Shown here: positions 62,411-64,000 of the stretch, piece by piece
Position numbering within the stretch: the stretch's first letter is position 1
Layout: the number at the start of each line of letters is the position of its first letter
Origin: Actinoplanes solisilvae
GTDB taxonomy: Bacteria; Actinomycetota; Actinomycetes; Mycobacteriales; Micromonosporaceae
Assembly: GCF_003999975.1 (NCBI RefSeq)
Contig: NZ_RJAC01000005.1
Coordinates: 62,001 to 126,000, forward strand
Direction of reading: 5' to 3'
DNA: 64,000 nucleotides
Made by a program: the position numbers and the translations under genes
Notes under the pieces: generated by a model
Database searches by the model: none
Told to the model about the DNA's origin: nothing
What the model saw: the letters and a program-made list of their open reading frames with translations, nothing else

Positions 62411-63727
62411 ATGCGGCGCAATGCTGCCCTGTTCGTGCTGATCTCGTTGTTGTCGGGCTTCGGCAGCACCGCCATGACGCTCGCCGCGGGAGTCTGGGTC
62501 TTCGATCTCACCGGCTCGGTCAGCCTGGCCGCGTTGACCGCCGTCTGCATCTACCTGCCGACCTTCGCCGCCCCCTGGCTCGGTGGTCTCGTGGATCGCC
62601 TGCCCCGCCGTCCGTTGATGATCGTCGTCGACCTGGCTCTGGGCGCGCTGATGCTGCTTCTGCTGACTGTCCGCTCCGCAAACGAGGTCTGGCTGATCTT
62701 CGCCGTGCTGCTGGCGCGCGGGGTCAGCTACGTGCTGATCGACGCGGGGGAGACGGCGATCCTCCCTTCGGCGCTCGACCCGAAGATCCTCGGCGACGTC
62801 AACGGCTGGCGCTCCAGCGCGCAGGAGGGCATGAAGCTCGTGGCACCGCTGGCCGGCGCCGCCTTCTACACCTGGGGCGGTCCGGACGCTGTCGTCCTGC
62901 TGAGTGCCGCCACACCGCTGCTGACCGCCGCCTGCTACGCCTTGCTCCGGTTGCGCCGCGAGCCGATCCCCACAAGCCGCGAGCCGATCCCCGCTGGCCG
63001 CGAGCCGATCCCCGCTGGCCGCGAGCCGACCCCGGTTCGACCCGCGCGAAGCCGGACGGAGGATGATCGGGGTGCGGGCGGAGCCCCGGACGGCCCCGGT
63101 GCGGCCGGGCACTCAACTGATCGGAAACCCCGGGAGAGTGCCCTGCGGGCGGGTCTGCGAGCGCTCTTCGGCGTCCCGTCCGTGCGCAACCCCGTACTCG
63201 TCGCCGGTCTGGCCATCGGAGCGTCGGGGCTGACCAACGCGGCCGTGCTGGCCCACATCGTCCATGATCTGGGTCTGCCCGCGACCCGGCTCGGTTATCT
63301 CGGCACCGCCCAGGGTGCGGGCTCGATCGTCGCCGGCCTGGTCGTCGGTCGCCTTCTGGCCCGGGGGAAGCCCGTTGCCGTGATCGGCGCCGCCTTCTTC
63401 GCCGCCGGCTGCCTGGTTCAGGCTCTGCCCTGGTGGCCCACGATGCTCGCCGGGAGTGTGCTGATCGGCGTCGGGCTGATCTGGGCCCTGATCGCCGCCG
63501 TCACCGCGGTGCAGACGGAGACCCCCGACCACCTGCTCGGCCGCGTCGCCGCCACGTCGACCACCGTGATCTTCGGCCCGGTGGCGCTCGGCATCCCGCT
63601 CGGCGCCGCCGCTGCGCACCTGGGAGCCGTACCCGTGCTCATCGCCGCCGCCGCGATCAGCGTGGCCGGGGCGGTGGTCGGCGGAAAGAGAAAGGCCGGG
63701 CACGCCATTGTGCCCGGCCTCCGATAG
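62411..63727 (+). CDS. MFS exporter (MFS_3/EntS-like)
   Basis: A 438-residue transporter with 12 predicted helices. Motifs include GGLVDRLPRRPLMIVVDLALGA and DVNGWRSSAQEGMKLVAPLAGA, both typical of the EntS-like group. The central loop (about 185-235) contains tandem REPIP units (REPIPTSREPIPAGREPIPAG) from a 21-bp-type repeat at about 62965-63030. The ATG has TCGGAGGGG upstream. Its last codons lie in the stem of the terminator that serves the convergent sdh gene. Confidence 0.88.
   Translation: MRRNAALFVLISLLSGFGSTAMTLAAGVWVFDLTGSVSLAALTAVCIYLPTFAAPWLGGLVDRLPRRPLMIVVDLALGALMLLLLTVRSANEVWLIFAVLLARGVSYVLIDAGETAILPSALDPKILGDVNGWRSSAQEGMKLVAPLAGAAFYTWGGPDAVVLLSAATPLLTAACYALLRLRREPIPTSREPIPAGREPIPAGREPTPVRPARSRTEDDRGAGGAPDGPGAAGHSTDRKPRESALRAGLRALFGVPSVRNPVLVAGLAIGASGLTNAAVLAHIVHDLGLPATRLGYLGTAQGAGSIVAGLVVGRLLARGKPVAVIGAAFFAAGCLVQALPWWPTMLAGSVLIGVGLIWALIAAVTAVQTETPDHLLGRVAATSTTVIFGPVALGIPLGAAAAHLGAVPVLIAAAAISVAGAVVGGKRKAGHAIVPGLR
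63693..63720 (-). terminator. Terminator of the sdhB-like gene, encoded inside the MFS 3' end
   Basis: An 11-bp stem (63693-63703 with 63710-63720) and a 6-nt loop; on the minus strand it is followed by TTTCTCTTT. It overlaps codons of the final MFS residues. Confidence 0.7.
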
Positions 63728-63735
63728 GGGTTTTC

Positions 63736-64000
63736 TCAGAGCTTCTTGCGAACCGCCTTGCGGTAGTCCGCGTTCAGGCGGCCGATCAGGGTGAGCGGAA
63801 TGCCCTTGGGGCAGACCTGGGTGCACTCGCCCATGTTGGTGCAGCCGCCGAAGCCGGCGTCGTCCTGCGCCTGCAGCATGTCGAGCACGCGGGTGTCGCG
63901 CTCGGGCTGGCCCTGCGGCATCAGGCCGAGGTGCGCGACCTTGGCCGCCGTGAAGAGCATCGCCGAGCCGTTCGGGCAGGCCGCCACGCAGGCGCCGCAG
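63736..64000 (-). CDS. sdhB: Succinate dehydrogenase/fumarate reductase iron-sulfur subunit (3' end)
   Basis: The last 88 codons of an iron-sulfur subunit; the gene continues beyond the right edge. The fragment begins [15 protein letters not shown], a ferredoxin-type cluster motif, and carries [16 protein letters not shown], the second cysteine set, as in SdhB/FrdB. It ends with the basic AVRKKL. It passes electrons between the flavoprotein and the quinone pool. It is convergent with the MFS gene, whose 3' end holds its terminator. Confidence 0.9.
   Translation of the reverse strand, partial: CGACVAACPNGSAMLFTAAKVAHLGLMPQGQPERDTRVLDMLQAQDDAGFGGCTNMGECTQVCPKGIPLTLIGRLNADYRKAVRKKL

Overview
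The window is high-GC actinobacterial chromosome, most likely from the family Micromonosporaceae (Actinoplanes or a close relative). Evidence: many GTG starts, strong G/C bias at third codon positions, an actinobacterial bc1-aa3 respiratory cluster, and a gene order that follows the ancestral actinobacterial block seen in Mycobacterium tuberculosis around Rv2172c-Rv2196 (metF-like, idsA-like, PknL substrate, pknL, class II aroG, exoribonuclease AS, plsC, SRPBCC, pimB', DEDD exonuclease/GIY-YIG, trpD, qcrCAB). Genus assignment is inference; no rRNA gene is present.

Layout. 1-10304: respiratory core. A partial cysteine desulfurase diverges from ctaC-ctaF; a repeat-rich non-coding island follows (1680-3020), then, on the minus strand, a small Zn-ribbon protein, trpD, a degenerate receiver protein and ctaG; ctaE-qcrC-qcrA-qcrB run on the plus strand to a strong terminator. 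10375-20516: Lrp-like protein, nucleotidyltransferase/NUDIX pair, a short RelA/SpoT homologue, DEDD exonuclease/GIY-YIG protein, NYN protein, M48 protease and a PimB'-type mannosyltransferase. 20626-39639: membrane-anchored thioredoxin and DUF4395 separated by an MFS gene remnant, a two-component system, SRPBCC, glucokinase, EEP nuclease, flavin monooxygenase plus hydrolase, otsA, plsC, a Crp-type regulator, exoribonuclease AS, a 6-phosphofructokinase with the pyrophosphate-type signature, proC and a D-amino-acid-oxidase-like gene.

39820-46124 is the most unusual part: proteins I recognise as the SCO2521, SCO2522, SCO2523 (variant P-loop) and SCO2524 families, together with a membrane-anchored protein with a PLD-like C-terminal domain and a one-helix DUF6082-like protein. 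The function of this cassette is not known to me. 46121-54876: DUF429 protein, secreted GH18 chitinase, aroG, threonine aldolase, thymidine kinase, a DHA2 exporter with a MarR regulator, and a CDP-alcohol phosphatidyltransferase. 54879-61633: metF-like reductase, a polyprenyl synthase tail-to-tail with a two-subunit lycopene cyclase, and the PknL module (HTH substrate, membrane protein, PASTA kinase) followed by endonuclease IV. 61766-64000: an HTH regulator with an MFS exporter, and the 3' end of a succinate dehydrogenase iron-sulfur gene.

Two themes cut across the window. First, at least 17 genes have a TANNNT-like -10 box ending 6-8 nt before the start codon with no Shine-Dalgarno, the signature of leaderless transcripts; this was used to choose several starts. 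Second, there are many minisatellites and hairpin modules: a ~122-bp module in inverted pairs at 1680-2951, tandem repeats between convergent genes, and repeat-encoded linkers in the central loops of both intact MFS exporters.
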